Source: Apostichopus japonicus
Lineage: Eukaryota > Echinodermata > Holothuroidea > Aspidochirotida > Stichopodidae
Assembly: GCF_037975245.1 (NCBI RefSeq)
Contig: NC_092570.1
Location: forward strand, 17,831,918 to 17,895,917
DNA length: 64,000 nt
Direction: 5' to 3'
In this document: positions 14,301-29,300 of the stretch, in pieces
Layout: each line of letters opens with the position of its first letter
Position numbering within the stretch: the stretch's first letter is position 1
Made by a program: the position numbers and the translations under genes
The notes under the pieces: model-generated
Told to the model about the DNA's origin: nothing
The model's input: the letters and a program-made list of their open reading frames with translations, nothing else
Databases searched by the model: none

Positions 14301-17300
14301 TTTTTTTTTTTTGATAATTTTAATTTAAATTTATTTTTTATGATATCTTTAATCAGTGATTCATTCATCAAACTATAACATCCCTGTAAATTTCACACAG
14401 TAAATAGGTAGAAACACTATCTTCATTTGACGTGACTCGCGTGACGTGACTCGCGTGACATTCGTAAAGGGTGATTTTCTGCAAAATTTGAATATCTTCT
14501 GAAAAGGAAAATTCAGTAATCCTTTTGGTATCTATGTGAAGACGTGATATTCATTATTTGAAGTAAAACTTTTGTGCAGGCAAGGAGAAAAAACCAAAAA
14601 CAGTAAATTTTGTGACTCACGTGGCAGTAAATCGAGGGTGTTTACTGTTTTCAATTTACCACTGTTGTCTAATGCCTTGATGTCAAAATAAAATTGAAGC
14701 TATAAAGTGAGCACTATGCTATAGCAAATATAATTAGTCCAACACACAGTTAATAGGTAGAAACACTATCTTGAATTGACGTGACTCGCGTGACGTGACT
14801 CGCGTGACATTCGTAAAGGGTGATTTTCCGCAAAATTTGAATATCTTCTGGAAAGGAAAATTCAGTAATCCTTTTGGTATCTATGTGAAGACTTGATATT
14901 CATTATTTGGAGTAAAACTATTGTGCAGGCAAGGAGAAAAAAAACAAAAACAGTAAATTTTGTGACTCGCGTGACAGTAAATTGAGGGTGTTTTCAATTC
15001 ACCACTATTGTCTAATGCCTTGATGTAGAAAAAAAATTGAAGCTATTAAGTGAGCACTATGCTATAGCAAATATAATTAGTCCAAAACACTGATGATACC
15101 TATGATTAATATGTACAAATCTGCACAAAATGAAATTTCACTGAATTTTTCATAATTTAGTTACTACGGGAACCATTTGTTATTACCGACCCCATAATCA
15201 AACAAATGATGTTTCAGGGGTGAAAAAATTATTTTTAGTAACTACAAGTATTCTATTTATTGGAAACTTATACAATTTTAATGTACAATGATTTTAAATT
15301 TTTTGGTATGATGTTGACCTTATCATGGAATTGACCATATAAAGTCAAGGACTGTTTATGGATGACTAGGTATAGTGACTAATTGTGTTGTTGTAAGGAG
15401 TGGTAGATTTTCTGTAGTCTCATTGAACAGCCAAAAGGTGGGGAAATTATTTCTGGAAATGTACTCACATTTTCTGCAAGTATACTATGATTTTGCAGAT
15501 TAGAGCAATTTTATAGATATCAATATTCCGCTTGTATCTATTGTTTTTTCTGATTAAGTTTTGGATTGTTCGTAACTAGGATAAATTATAGTAATAGGTG
15601 AACTGTGAGTTTCTACGGCACCGGTAAATTTATTCGAATTGTGTTTTCTTATTTTGATCGTGCTTTCAAAAATGAGTCGCTCTGCCGTGAGTTTCTATTG
15701 AACGAGGAGATTGGTCAACTCTGTAAAATGGGAAGGAAGGAAGGATTTTCACTTCTGCTAATTATGAAAACAATTCAAAATCTTTCAGAGTGTTTGTAAA
15801 ACTGTGTAGATGCTTTTGTTTTCTCACATCGTTCAATTAGTGGAAAAACAGATGGAATTCTAACATCTTGGGAGTTAACCAAATATATATGCCATAGTTC
15901 AAGTGTTGTACGGTATTGGTCTGACACTGTAAATGGTATCTGAATCTCGTTTCATGGAAACAGATGTTTGTCCTTAACTGCAAAGTACATGCAGCCACGG
16001 TAGAGAAAATGACAGAACATGTGGAAAATGTATTAGCATTAAATTTCATAGATTATTATTACCAAGGAAAGTGAGAACAGTCTGTTTGTCCACCATATTT
16101 GTAATGGTTTCAGAACCATGGATTTCATGACTGGTGATCAGTCACCAACTTTACATGGTATCAACACAATGAATGTTGTGTATCACCTCTCTGCAGCTTT
16201 GAAAAGCAAGCAAATTCAAATCGGTTAGTGTTTCTTGTGTTTTTCTTGTTTTTTATTACATTAATAATTTGTGGTACTGTACATATATAGCTAAAGTATA
16301 TGGAAAGCTGCATTAACGTTTAATTTGGAAGGTCAGTTATCTCAAATTATTTTCAGATGTCTGAAAGACCATATTGTCAGATATCTCTTGAATTTTATTT
16401 TGATAATTTACAAATAATCAGGGATATCTTGAAAAAAAAGAATATATACATCCTTATGTATCATTGAAGATAATGTGACTTATTGTTGTTGCTGGTATGT
16501 ACATTAATATTGAGTGATCTTTTCACATTTCTGTACACTGTACACTGTGTTCAATCTTTCCTGAAATTACTAATGCCACGCTTATAAAAATGAAACAAAA
16601 AATGTTCTTGGCTATGTTGATGTGACTCAGACCTTTGATAATAAAGACAAAAGAATTAAAGATGTTTGACAAGGCCTTAATTGGGCTACTGTATAATTTC
16701 CTTTTTTTTGTTTTGATCCACAAATAATCTTATAATTTTCTGTATGACATATGTATTGAATGGGAGTGAAAAATAATGGACGAGACGAGTCTCAAACAGA
16801 CTTTGATGACATACAGTATAAACAAGTCTAATCAATGGCACATAGGGCTACTGTGTGGATGTTGTCTTTATCATTAACTGGTAGTACACAAACTGTACTC
16901 GTTCAGCTCTGTGACATTATTTACATGGTAGCTGTGCAACGTGTGAAAAACACACTGTATATATTGTCATGCTAAGGCTAGACAAATTCACTCATGAATG
17001 TAAATTTTGAACACGGTCGGTCTATACTGTTGAGTATACACTGTACTAGATGTTCCCACACAATTTGCAGCGGCAGTTTAAGAATAATATACAGTATATG
17101 GCATTCAGGAGTGTAAATTTCAAGTGGTTTTACCATATTGATGAAAGTTCAATTGACCCCTGTATTTATGATTAACGTGACAAATTAGATCTTTGAAGCC
17201 TGGAAAGTACTTCAGTTTCCATTCAAGGCCAGCTATATTGTATTACCTCAAAAATATGCTAGAAATATGTTAATTAAGTTATCATCTATGGTCTGATTAT

Positions 17301-20300
17301 CTCTATTGTTTCAAGTTTATGTCAGATCGGTGTCAAAGTTGCCTGTCACATTGTAAGAGTGGGATGGGGCATGGGTGGACAGGGAACATTGTAACTGACA
17401 TGTAGTCTAACCCAGTCTGCTGTCAGTGCTGTGTCTAACACACTTTGTAATTGATAACATTTTTAACAAAGACCTTGAGCTCTCAGTGACAGGCCTGTGG
17501 TATACTGCATGGTTTCTAGTGGTGACATTATAGTATTAATTATATACATTAAGCGTTTGCTCGTATTCGCCTAATACCATTTCTTAGTTTCATATATTTC
17601 TTGGTCTCCAGATATGACCCTTAAATTGCACTTTTCCTATGTGTGTGCGTGTGCGCATGTGTGTGTGTATGTTTTGCTAACATAGTTGTTTATGTATCAG
17701 CAAAAATTCCCCACTTGAGGGTTGCTACCTGCACAATGAACAAGAGCTGCTTAAATTAATAAACTGTCTGTCTCATTAAAGTACCCGGATCCTCCTTAGT
17801 CTTAAAAACTTTTCATAACCAATCTGCTCATGCGTTCGACCGATTTCAATCAAAGTAAAATGAGCATTATAGCCATCAAACAGTTCACAATGTAACCTGC
17901 CGAGAGCTGATGAACCCTGTTTCCAAGGGGCTACATATATTTACTTCGTTCCTCGCTTACCTGTCTCCCCACAACCTTAGCACCTCATTCTACCGTGCCT
18001 ATAAAGTCCAGTAAGTTTTGGAGTTTTGGAATAACTATCTGGTCATGTGATTACAATATTACCTTGAAGGGTGTTTAATTAGTGCTTTACAGATGATTCG
18101 TCTACACATATTACAGGTGTACTGCCTATACATTGGTTCACAACAAACGTGATTCATGCCACTGGAATGGCTGACCTTCAAGCCTGTAGTCAGCTGTGGA
18201 AATTTGATAATTAAATGCATCTAAAACTTCCAAATTCAAATAAATTCAGGCTATATTTCCATGTTTTAAACGATAAAACTGTTTTAATGTCTGTGCTTGC
18301 ATGGATGACATAATATACTTGTGTATGAGTGAGAAGAACACACCAGCTGTATATTGGTTTTGTATAGTAAAATCAGATAGCATAAAAAATGGGTGTTTGA
18401 TGATCTTGTAAACAAATTTTGTCTTGTTCTAATACACACTCATGTTGAAGAACTGTCCAAATAATAACAAATTTGGGGGGGGGTGGGGTGAAAAGAGGGT
18501 TGGGCACCGGAAGATAGGATGGGAGGGAATTCATGGGAAGGCCAGTCAGGGATATATGCTAGGAAAGCGGGAAATAGGTACACAACTGAATATAAATCTA
18601 TGACAGACAATCCAATGGTTATTTTCCCATTTAATTGGAATCAACTTGCAAATCTACATGTTCAAATGTTTGACTGCTCGTTCTATCTTTGTTAATATGG
18701 ATTAAGTTTTGAGGAGGAATGAGGAGTTACTTTATTTATTGACGTACCAGTAAGGGGACCTGCACTTTTGTAAAGATAAAGAAAGGACTTGTAAAGATTC
18801 TGTGAAAGCATAAAGTTTTGAGAAAGGTACTCTTTGTAGAAATAAATCTCTCACATGTTACCTAACACCCATAAACTGGTTGTTTTCTGTGTGTCAGTTC
18901 TCCATAAGACTATTGAGCTTATTAGTTAGGTCGTTTAAAAGTTGTATACAAAATAATGACCTGATATTCCGAGACAAGTTTTAGCACGAATAGTTTCTCT
19001 TAATTTGGACGTTCCTCTGGGTTTCCATTTCATAACATGAAAACATCGAGTCTGCACGTGAAGCAATTTCTGGATCTCATAGCAACAGGAGAAATATAAT
19101 TCTTGAATGGATCACTTTCCATCGTGAACAAATTTGGTTGAAATGTTGGAAATTTAGACAAATTGATGACCTGACTGTATAATTGTGAGTGTAGATTTCT
19201 GTGATTATTGTGCCCCTGATCACTTGGTTCTGGGTTAGGCTATCTTGTATGCTTTGTTCATTTCTTATCTTATTAGACAGATGAGTCTCTATCTGCTATC
19301 TTTTATATTTATAGTTTCATCCGTAATTATTGCATCTTAAGAAGCTGACAAGGGGGAAATGGTTTATTAATAGTCTATAAACATGTACAGTATACTTCGT
19401 CATGTAAATGTGTGTTGAAGTTGGCATCTAATATAGTCCTGTTCATTCATGCATGTGTAAGCGAGGCCGATCACGGTAAACGGCGTAGAGTTCGGAAGGA
19501 TACAAAACTACTGTATACTATGTACAACACTAGGAACCGTGCGTAACATATATTTAATCAAAGTTCTTCCTTGTAACACCTCGTGGCCAACCAAACAAGC
19601 CTTCTCCACTAGCCAGCAACTAGCTAACCCTAACCCTACTGTTACAAAAATAAAGGGCATCATTCCTATATCGTCTTAGCAATTCGGATAAACAAATGAG
19701 GGATAAAGGTTAAGGGTGAGAGTTAACTTTACAATTGAATACAGTCATTTGTTATTTCATTAAAAATATCGTGGGCCAGCAGTCTTTATTATAAGATGTT
19801 ACACATGCAATGAGTTTAATTCTTATTCTGACTATAACACAATGTGCCCGCAGATCAATGCTTACAGTCTGCGGTAATACAGTAATAGTGTGTTTGTTTA
19901 TTACCACTTCTAACGTCATTACATCAGTTAATTAAATTACATACAGTGAATGCTCATATAGAATACAGTGGCCTGATTGGATACATGTGCAATATATTCA
20001 ACACTAACATCTCTGTGAGTGTATATATGGGTCTATAGTGTACGTAACAGTTAATGTGGTAATATGTGTGCATAATTACAACTATGGCTTATAAGTACTA
20101 AAATGCATAATGCATGTAATAACTGTACAACATAAAACTTCACTATGTAGTACAGTAAGCATACTCACTACATATGAGTAGTGATAGTTGCTATGATAGA
20201 TGCTGTACAACATGAAACTTCACTATAGTACAGTAAACATACTCCTCCTATGAGTATAGTGATGGTTGCTATGATAGATGTATGTGATTACCAACCTAAA

Positions 20301-23300
20301 AGTAACTTCCAAGTGAAGTGAATTTGCTACGTTCGATGCTATTTTATGGTGCCTACTTTTGAAGTCGACACCTAGTGTGATCCTGGTCTACTCAAGTCAC
20401 AGTTTGTGTTATTTGGAACCTTTTTCATTTCTTTAATTGTTAAATATAAAAAATCAACAGATTATGAAAAGTTTACCCCAAACCATGTTGTTATAGTTAG
20501 TATGCATGTCTATTACCTGTTCATGTCATATTACAGTAATTAGATATATAGTTATGTGCTCATATGGGTCCACCATGACTTGTATACCGTATACTGAGAG
20601 TCGATCCGCTAGTCATGTTTTTTGATTACCCTACACACATTTGTGTACATAGAGAGATTGAGTTCATCTTGTGAAGTTAGCACTAGTGAAGTTAGCAGAG
20701 TGTTGCCCTTATTGCTATCAAAATTTCTTTGTTTCAGATTGAGTGTTTTCATAGCACAGAAATTAGATTGTTTCTTGTGTTGTTGTTTTTGTTGTTGAGG
20801 TAAACATCTGGTGATTTTTTTTCATCTGGAAGGTTATATCAACATCATTATAAATGGATAGTGAGATGCCTGAACAGTACAGTGTGAAAAAAACACTAAC
20901 AAAATTTCATATAACACAGACCATATATCATATCATACCATTCTTTTCTCCTTAAAGCAGCAATAAGGATTATAGTCAGCCTTGTGAGGAATACACAGCA
21001 TTGAATTTATCAGAGAAAAGCTTTATTGTAAGCTGCTTTAATGCAACATAGTTTGTCTGTTCAGTGGTCTACTATAAAGAAGCATGCACAGAGGTATTTT
21101 AAATGGCTTACCCTACGTTTGAGTACAATACAAGAGCCTAGTCTCTGCACCTGTACAACAAGCATTCAGCCCTTTAAATATATATAACCTGATCACATGA
21201 CTGACGATATGAAACAGGAACATATTCTAACCTCCTTTAATTGAGGATTTTTATTGCGTTTTGCAAACTCCACACTTACAGTATCTAACAAAAAGTTAGT
21301 GTGAACATGAGAGCAATTGTGTAAAATAATTGTAGTGAATATTTATATTAATACTTTATTGACTCTTGTTGGTCATTTCAGTATATAATGGCACTACCAG
21401 CTGTCATAAAGTACCTAACCAGTGTTAGTTGCTAGGAGTTTAAGTCTATTATTAGGATTTTTGTGCTAGTATTGTTTCCTTAATAGGTCATTTACATATA
21501 TTGATGTTGACTACACATCAATGTAATGTTACAGAATCATTAACAATAATTTTTGCTTTGCTCTGTTTCATTTCCAGGAGGGAAAACTGAAGAAGGCTAC
21601 CCTATAGTTATTCTACCAAATTGCCCAAATCTTGCCTCTATACCAGATGAAGAGTTTGTCAAATTGATGACCTATTTAGTTAGAGTACCCAGGTAAGTTT
21701 ATTAGTTATGGATGTGAAGAATTGAGAAGAGGGGTGGAGGTGGGGGGAGGGGAAGAGGAGGGAAAGAAAATTATTCTTCCACATTTCCCTCATCTTATGT
21801 CCGTACCAGATGGAGAATTTGTTGACCTATCTATTGGAGTACTTACGTAAGGTCTCAACTGTGGGTGTAAACATGTGGGAAGGGAGGGGGGGGGATATTA
21901 GGATTTTGAAATTGAAGACAGAATGAAACAAGTTAAGAATGGGGGACATTGTGATGTTTCCAAACTAGTGTGTGCCTTAAAATAGTGACCATATCATGAG
22001 CAAAATTCATTTCACAGCAAAAGTTTGTATTAGTTTGTTACAGTGTATGTTTTACTAGAGTCTGGGCAGGGTACAGTAAATATTCAACAATATACTCATT
22101 GACAGGAAATAGGGGGGGAGGGGGGGCTTCATTTATGCTCAGAGTGTACAGTCAATGTAGGTTCATATGGTGTGTACCATGTAGTTGCTCATTGATTGGA
22201 TTTGAATTGCAAAACCCCAAATGACTTGACTGAATATAACCACTGTTGTTTTGGCAAGTTGACTGTGTCTGTTGTTATGGCCGTGAAGTGCCGTCTGCTT
22301 CTTTCATTGCGAAATTTTTAAAATTTGGGGGAAAAAGTGCATCATTGTGTTAAAATAACTGATGCAAAACAGAACGAATGATATCATTGATATGATCATA
22401 TGTTGAAAATGCTCGAACAGCCAAATAAAATGCTTGTGAAAGGCAAACTTTAGCGAGTTGATTACTGGCACTTACAGTAGTCATTGAAGCATAGCTAGGA
22501 TAGTTGGTTCTTCAAAGGATCAACCATGCACGTACAGCTTACCAAGATTTTCCAAAATAAAACAGAATCTACAATTGTTTTGTGGATCGCTCGAATCACC
22601 TCCAGATGGTTTTCTAAACTGCACCAAAAAGGATTTATAGGTAAGCCAAAACTATGGGGTACCCCTGTACATTAATGATTGGCTTATTTTCAAGTTTTCA
22701 ATTGTGTACTGTATATGCAAGGGATAGTACATGATAGCAGAAAGAACTATAAGTAAAGTAACAGATGAGGAATCTCTATGGCGATACAAAATGATGGTCT
22801 GGCTAGAGAAATGGAAATGAGTCAGCTACTTTGTACGTTTTACTTCATTGGTTTATTTACAGTAGCTTTATCAGAGTAATACAAGCTCTTTGTCAACATG
22901 TGATCATAGAGTGAGAATATTTCATCTAAGCAACCAGAAATATTCTTACACTTGTTACACTCTGATTATCATGTTTATGTTGATACGTACACACCATGAG
23001 CTGGATGCTGCGATCATAAAGGTAAGAAAGAATCCTGCATGTACAAAGAAAGAGGGGGGGGCGGGGGTATTGTACTTATAAATGAAGTGCCTGTGTGCAT
23101 AAATATGTGTGCCAAAGTGTTATTCCTCCATCTGGAGAATAAACAGAACTGTTTGTTCATAACATTTGCTGCTTCATTTCTCAACAGTTATTACAAAGGA
23201 TTAGAGGTTGAAAGGTACATACAAACCTAAAGTTTTGTGGGTGTTTGCTGTTTGTTTTTCTCAAACTGTAAAGTGCTGTGCATCCATTAAAACAGTAAAC

Positions 23301-26300
23301 ACTTGTATGCTTTCTTCCCTTTCTTATCTGTCCATAATTTCATGTTCCTGCTGTTAACACAAACTTAGAAAACTTGCGGTGAATTACACAAACTGGCATG
23401 CCTGTCTTGGGCCCTGTTCACACTTGAGAATGCAAGGGGAACTGGTACTGTGAGGGGGATCAACTTTTTAGTGGGAATTACTGTTCACACCTGAGAATGC
23501 AAAGGGGAACTGGTACTGTGAGGGGGATCGACTTTGTAGTGGGAATTACTGTTCACACCTGAGAATGCAAATGGGAACTGGTACTGTGAGGGGGATCAAC
23601 TTTGTAGTGGGAATTACTGTTCACACCTGAGAATGCAAAGGGGAACTGGTACTGTGAGGGGGGATCAACTTTGTAGTGGGAATTACTGTTCACACCTGAG
23701 AATGCAAAGGGGAACTGGTACTGTGAGGGGGATCAACTTTGTAGTGGGAATTACTGTTCACACTTGATAATTCAAAGGGGAACTGGTACTGTGAGGGGGA
23801 TCAACTTTGTAGTGGGAATTACTGTTCACACTTGATAATTCAAAGGGGAACTGGTACTGTGAGGGGGATCAACTTTGTAGTGGGAGTTACTGTTCACACC
23901 TGAGAATGCAAAGGGGAACTGGTACTGTGAGGGGGATCAACTTTGTAGTGGGAATTACTGTTTACACCTGAGAATGCATCCGGGAGAACTGATACTGTGA
24001 GGGGGATCAACTTTGTGGTGTGAATTCCATTTCAGGGAGGATCCTGATCCTAGGGGCAATAAAGTTTGTAGTGTGAATTCTTGGGGGATCATGTGACTCA
24101 AGATCTCTAATTATTTCCCCTTAGACTGTGGGGGGGGGGCTCACTGTAGTACTAGTTACTAAAAGCTGAAGGATTTGTAGATAATCATCGTGAATTGTTT
24201 TGCCCTTGTGTAATGCTTTTTCATTTGAAGTTGATCCACCACCTTTTTAAGATGTGGACTTTTCTAGGGTCATCTTTATTACATTCCCAAGTGCAAGCAA
24301 GCTCCTGATTGCTCTTGTGTTCTCAAATGTGAATAAGGTCTTAAAGGGTAATAAAATGGACTCATATTCTTGTTTTTGGTAATGTTTTGACCAAATTTAT
24401 ACATAAATGCTCATCATGTTTCTTCTAAAATAAGAACTTTCATATGGATTGTGTATCATTCATCTCATTACAAGAAAATGACCAAAATTTCCTTACTTGC
24501 CTTTTCTCATCAAGACATCAAATTTACTGCAGTTGGATTATTTTATTCTTCTTCATGGTCCATGTTTTCATTAGTCCTACACCAGTAAAACCAACATTAT
24601 ATTAGAAAAAAATAAAAAATAAACAAACTTGCAATTATTACAAGAAAACTTCATTGTCATCAGTTTGTCTAATCATCTCATCATTTGAGATTTTTTTCTA
24701 GAAATTTCTTAATAATTTGTTAAGTATGTCATGTATTTTCTCTCTTCTTTAATACTATTTACACAATTATGGGTTTAAAAAAAAAAATTAATACTTATTC
24801 CACTCAATGATGGCTAATGGTCTATTTAGAACTCTGGCCACTCATTGCCTCTTTAAAAAGTAATTTGAAACTGTTAATGCTTGACTGCAGTGTGGTGGAT
24901 CACACCAATTGGAAATTTTCCTTCCTTAGTACAAGTTTACATTCAAAGTATAGTTAATTAGGTAATATTCATCTATCAAACCTAGAATAATAAACATCAT
25001 TTATACTGACCAAGTTTGAAAATTAAAATCCTTAACTAATAGTGTGTACTATAATATATAGACACGTCCATTTCTATGAAGAGTTGAGCAGTATGTAAAA
25101 GTCCGGCCTTGCCAACAGTAATAATTAACTATGAGCGAGCCACAGATGTAGACTACAGGCTGTATATTGTTTAGTGAATGCTAGGAAGTGGTTGCCATGG
25201 TGATTAGAATATTACTCAAGAATTCCCAGAAGCAAAAGTTTATCAATTAAATAATACTCAGATAGAAAAAATAAAGGTGTGATCATACGATCAATCAACG
25301 TTACTTTTAGACTACAGTTTATGCAATATGGTAATTTATAGCTTGCAGGTATTCACAGCACCATACATGTCACCATGGTAACCTGTAAAAACAAGAAAAA
25401 TATATTTTTGAGTGGTCTTTTCTCTACAATACTCCTTAAACACAATGCAGTGCAAGGCATATTTTTGTTTTGGTACATTTCACCTTGACCTTTTTTTTTA
25501 TAAATATGATTTCCTTTCCCATGAATGTTTGATCAAGCATGTAAACCAGTACTGTACATCCCTTGAATGTTGCAAGTATATATGGTTTTTGCTATGAGCC
25601 TGCAGTACTTGTAACTGTATTGTGTGCTTTTTCCCTTACTAAACCCTATCCAACCTGTTAATCATAACAGCTTTCTACTGTAAGTGGGACAAACTTGTGT
25701 AGGTGGTATGAAAATAATCTAATATTACTGTGTCAAATTGATTATAACTCTTTTCTGATGCATGGACTTTTCTAGATGTAGGTCAAACTTGTGTAGGTGA
25801 TCTAAAAAACAATCTAAGTAGAGTTATTACTACAAATGAGAAATTGATATAAATCTTTTTTGAGACATGGACAGAAGTCCTTTCATTTAGATGTCAAATG
25901 TATTAGTAGAAATAAAAATAACTGTTCAAGCAAATTTCAAACTTGTCGTAACTATTTTCTTAGCTTTTAATACTTGAACATTAATAATTTTGCATTTGGC
26001 AACAGTTGGTTGATTGCCACCATCAGCTGTCACACACACATTGGCTGCCATGGTTACTATACATAGCACTGTTTGTGTTGCATGCGTCCTTTGAGCAAAA
26101 CTGCACCAAAATGGTTAGAAATGATATTAGTCATGTCTCATTGAAGAACAAGTAAACTGCAGATGACATTATCAGTCAGAGAACTCATCCCTATAACATA
26201 AAACATTTTCAGACCAATGTTGTTGTGGTCAGAGAAAGAGAGTTTATAGGTCCATTTTGCCTGATCATTTAGTTAACAGACTAAAAAGAATTCATGCCAA

Positions 26301-29300
26301 AATTGAAAGTTTAACAACCAAGAAGGGGTTTTCAGACAACATTCTGCAATTTTTGTTTGATAAGTACTGTATTGTATGTTTGGTTAATTGTAAATGTTTC
26401 ACTATGTATCCCTTGTTTTAATTGTTTTTTTGTTTTCAAACCTGTATACATACTGTAACATGTAATTATAGCTAAAACTCCATCTAAATTGATTAATCTC
26501 TTTCCATAAATCTTTAGATATCAATTTAAGATATGAACGCTCATTGGACTTGTTTGCTATGCTATACATTCCTACAACAAATCAAAATTCCACAGCATTA
26601 GTTGATAGCGTACATTGCATTTCATAACATCATTACAAACCTTGTAGATAACATATTGCATCCAAGCTGGAAGATTAGAGATTTAACTAAGATTAGAAAG
26701 ATGAGCGATTAGAAAGATTAGAGATTAGAAAGATTAGAGAAGAGGACTCAGTTTAAAGTAATTCTATGAAAATTGGTAAAATGTAAGGTAGAAGAGACAC
26801 AAAAATAAAAGGCAACTTACTTGCTTGCTCCCTCATAGAATGTTTTAAACAAGTTAATATTTTCAGATCATTTATATAATCGCCACAAGTTAATGCAATG
26901 TGTATACTCTTGTAATTTTAGACAAGTAAAGACAAATTTCTTTGTGTGTGGTTGAGGCATATATAAAGCAAAAGAATAATATAGCATATGTACACAAAGA
27001 TAATAAAATATAAATAACATATTAATAAAGGTATTACAGAAGAATAATAAAAGTAGTGTAAAATTGCAGCAATCATGAAAGTGAAACGTGAAAGCCATTA
27101 GGGAAACGATAAATGTCAATCCACAAACTTATGATTTCCACCTCATTAAATTTTCCCATTAAATCAGTAATCCTTTTCGCTTTTTATGTATGTCATAGAA
27201 AATTCACGCTGCATGCTCTTCATCGAGTGGTCTTGTTTTATTGTCACGGGCAATTGCCATATTTTGGTACTGTGTGGTATCATTTTGATGCTTATAGGCA
27301 TACTGTATATTATACATGTTTAAACATCAATCATCGTTGGATTATGTGTGCAATACCAGCCACACAATCTCCAATCTACCTTAATTGTCAACTTCTGATA
27401 TTTTCATAACGTATTTTAGTAGAAAATTTTCTGCTATGACTGTCTACTACGGAAAATGTGACAACAATTTGGAAATCCTGAAATGAAAAATGTAATCATT
27501 ATTGATAGAAAGTAAAACCATCTTATGAAGATGGGTTTTTAAGACATGATCTAGTTTTCATATTTGCATCAATGTGAAAGGTACATGTGGTAAATTTTTA
27601 CTTGCAAACACAATTTGGGAAATTCACTGTAGAGTCATTAGGGATTCATGGTAAATCACTATTTAACATATAAAAATGTGAATATTCATTAGGAGGTTGG
27701 TCTTGTTCTATTTCATACAGATGTTTGTTTATGATCTGCTCATTATAACCTCAAATATAGTCTGTCAATGTATATAAATTGTTGTCATGAAACTCATTTA
27801 TAATGTTGCAAAACTTCTGTTCTTCAAATCAACACACATCTTGTCTCATTTGCTCGAAAAAATTTGTGTCTAGAATTCCTCTACATATTCAGCTATTTAT
27901 AGCAAGATTTTAAGTAATTGAATTCTATAAGTTTGAGGTGATTTGAGGTCAAATAAAAACTGGATTTCTTATGCTTCACTGCTTCTAGTATATTCTGCAC
28001 CTGTAGGGAGTAAATTTGCACCGTACTTAGCTTTGGTGATTACCAATTTGCATAAAATGGTAAAAATTACTGAGGTTTTGTGTCCCCAAAGTGTTACATG
28101 TACAGTATGTCTTGTGTTACAATATGGACAGGTTTAAATGGATTTGTTTTGCTATATACCACTAGTTAAATTCTTATTTGCCCCAAATGCTTGTTTATTA
28201 CAGTATTTTCCGTTGTGGGATACAGAGTTACAACTTGTACCCTGACAATTTCTACCACGGCTATTAAATCCCAAGAAACTATACCTGGGAATAATAATAG
28301 ATGGCACCAGTAGTGTGCAAAAAGAGGGCGGGGGTGGGGGAGGGATGGTCCCCCACCTTTGAAATCCTGTGCCCACCACTATAGTTAGCATTCGTCACTC
28401 CCACTTCAACGTTTAATGTCAGACATTGTTTTGGCTACGTGCAGACAAAGGCAACGTTCCATCCTGGAAGAAATAATTCCATTACAGCTTTGTGCTTTAA
28501 AACCTTTCACAGCATGCCATCTTTAAGAATCTATAATTATTTAGGCTTGCGGAATATCTGACCCCTTTCCGTATCATTGATTATTTGTGTGTGATATTTA
28601 GGACAGTTATGAAATGATGGAAAGTAAGTAAAATTGTTTTCCCTCTTGTTATTCCTCTGAAACTTCCTTAGTCGTTTAGATTGCAAGAAAGGGTTCGCCA
28701 TCGTCATTGACAGAAGAGACGACAACTGGGCAGGATTAAAGAGCACTCTGATTAGAATAGCAGTAAGTATTGATAAGAATTAAAAAAAATATTAATAGTT
28801 CTATAAAAGCATGATAGACACAAGGTGAGTGTAGAAAGAATGACAAGTTGGAGGGGTTGGGAAAGAGTGGGAGGGGTTGGGACAGAGTGGGTGGGGCAGG
28901 GGACATAGTGGGAGGGGCTGGGACAGAGTGAGAGGGGTTAGGAAAGAGCGGGAGAGTTGGGACAGAGCGGGAGGGGTTGGGACAGAACAGGAGGGATTGG
29001 GACAGAGCGGGAAGGGTTGGGACAGTCGGAGGGGCCGGGACAGAGTGGGAGGGCATCTTTGTGATTGAATTCTATTATTTGTTCCTCTGGAGGGAGGGAG
29101 AGTTGAGATTTACTTTCTCTCTAACCTGTCTCCATTAGAACTACATATGCAATAAAATCAATCTAGCTTTAATACAAATGTTGATAACATTGTCATTCTT
29201 TGCCTGCACTGACCTATTCCAGGGTCTTGTGCTTTTGGGGTTACTATGAGGATCTTCTGCTTTTGGGGTTACTATGAGGATCTTCTGCTTTTGGGGTTAC

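Larger units (their letters stand above)
2369..21577 (+). other. Intron 1, 19.2 kb
   Basis: A single large intron with G-rich tracts (3033, 4873, 18477). The mobile and repeated elements inside it are listed separately. In 15342-21577 I see only one short tandem duplication and unique AT-rich DNA. Short open frames there have no recognisable domains. Confidence 0.85.

Noticed and set aside
15605-15799. 64-codon open frame beginning MSFYGTGKF
   Set aside because: It reads plausibly but matches no family I know and has no partner exons. AT-rich DNA gives such frames by chance.
19626-19642. Telomere-like CTAACCCTAACCCTA
   Set aside because: Only about two and a half repeats, which is expected by chance.
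28736-29068. Open frames of 63-106 codons on both strands
   Set aside because: They are created by the 20-bp minisatellite, with Ser-Pro-Asn or Gly-Arg repeats and no domain.
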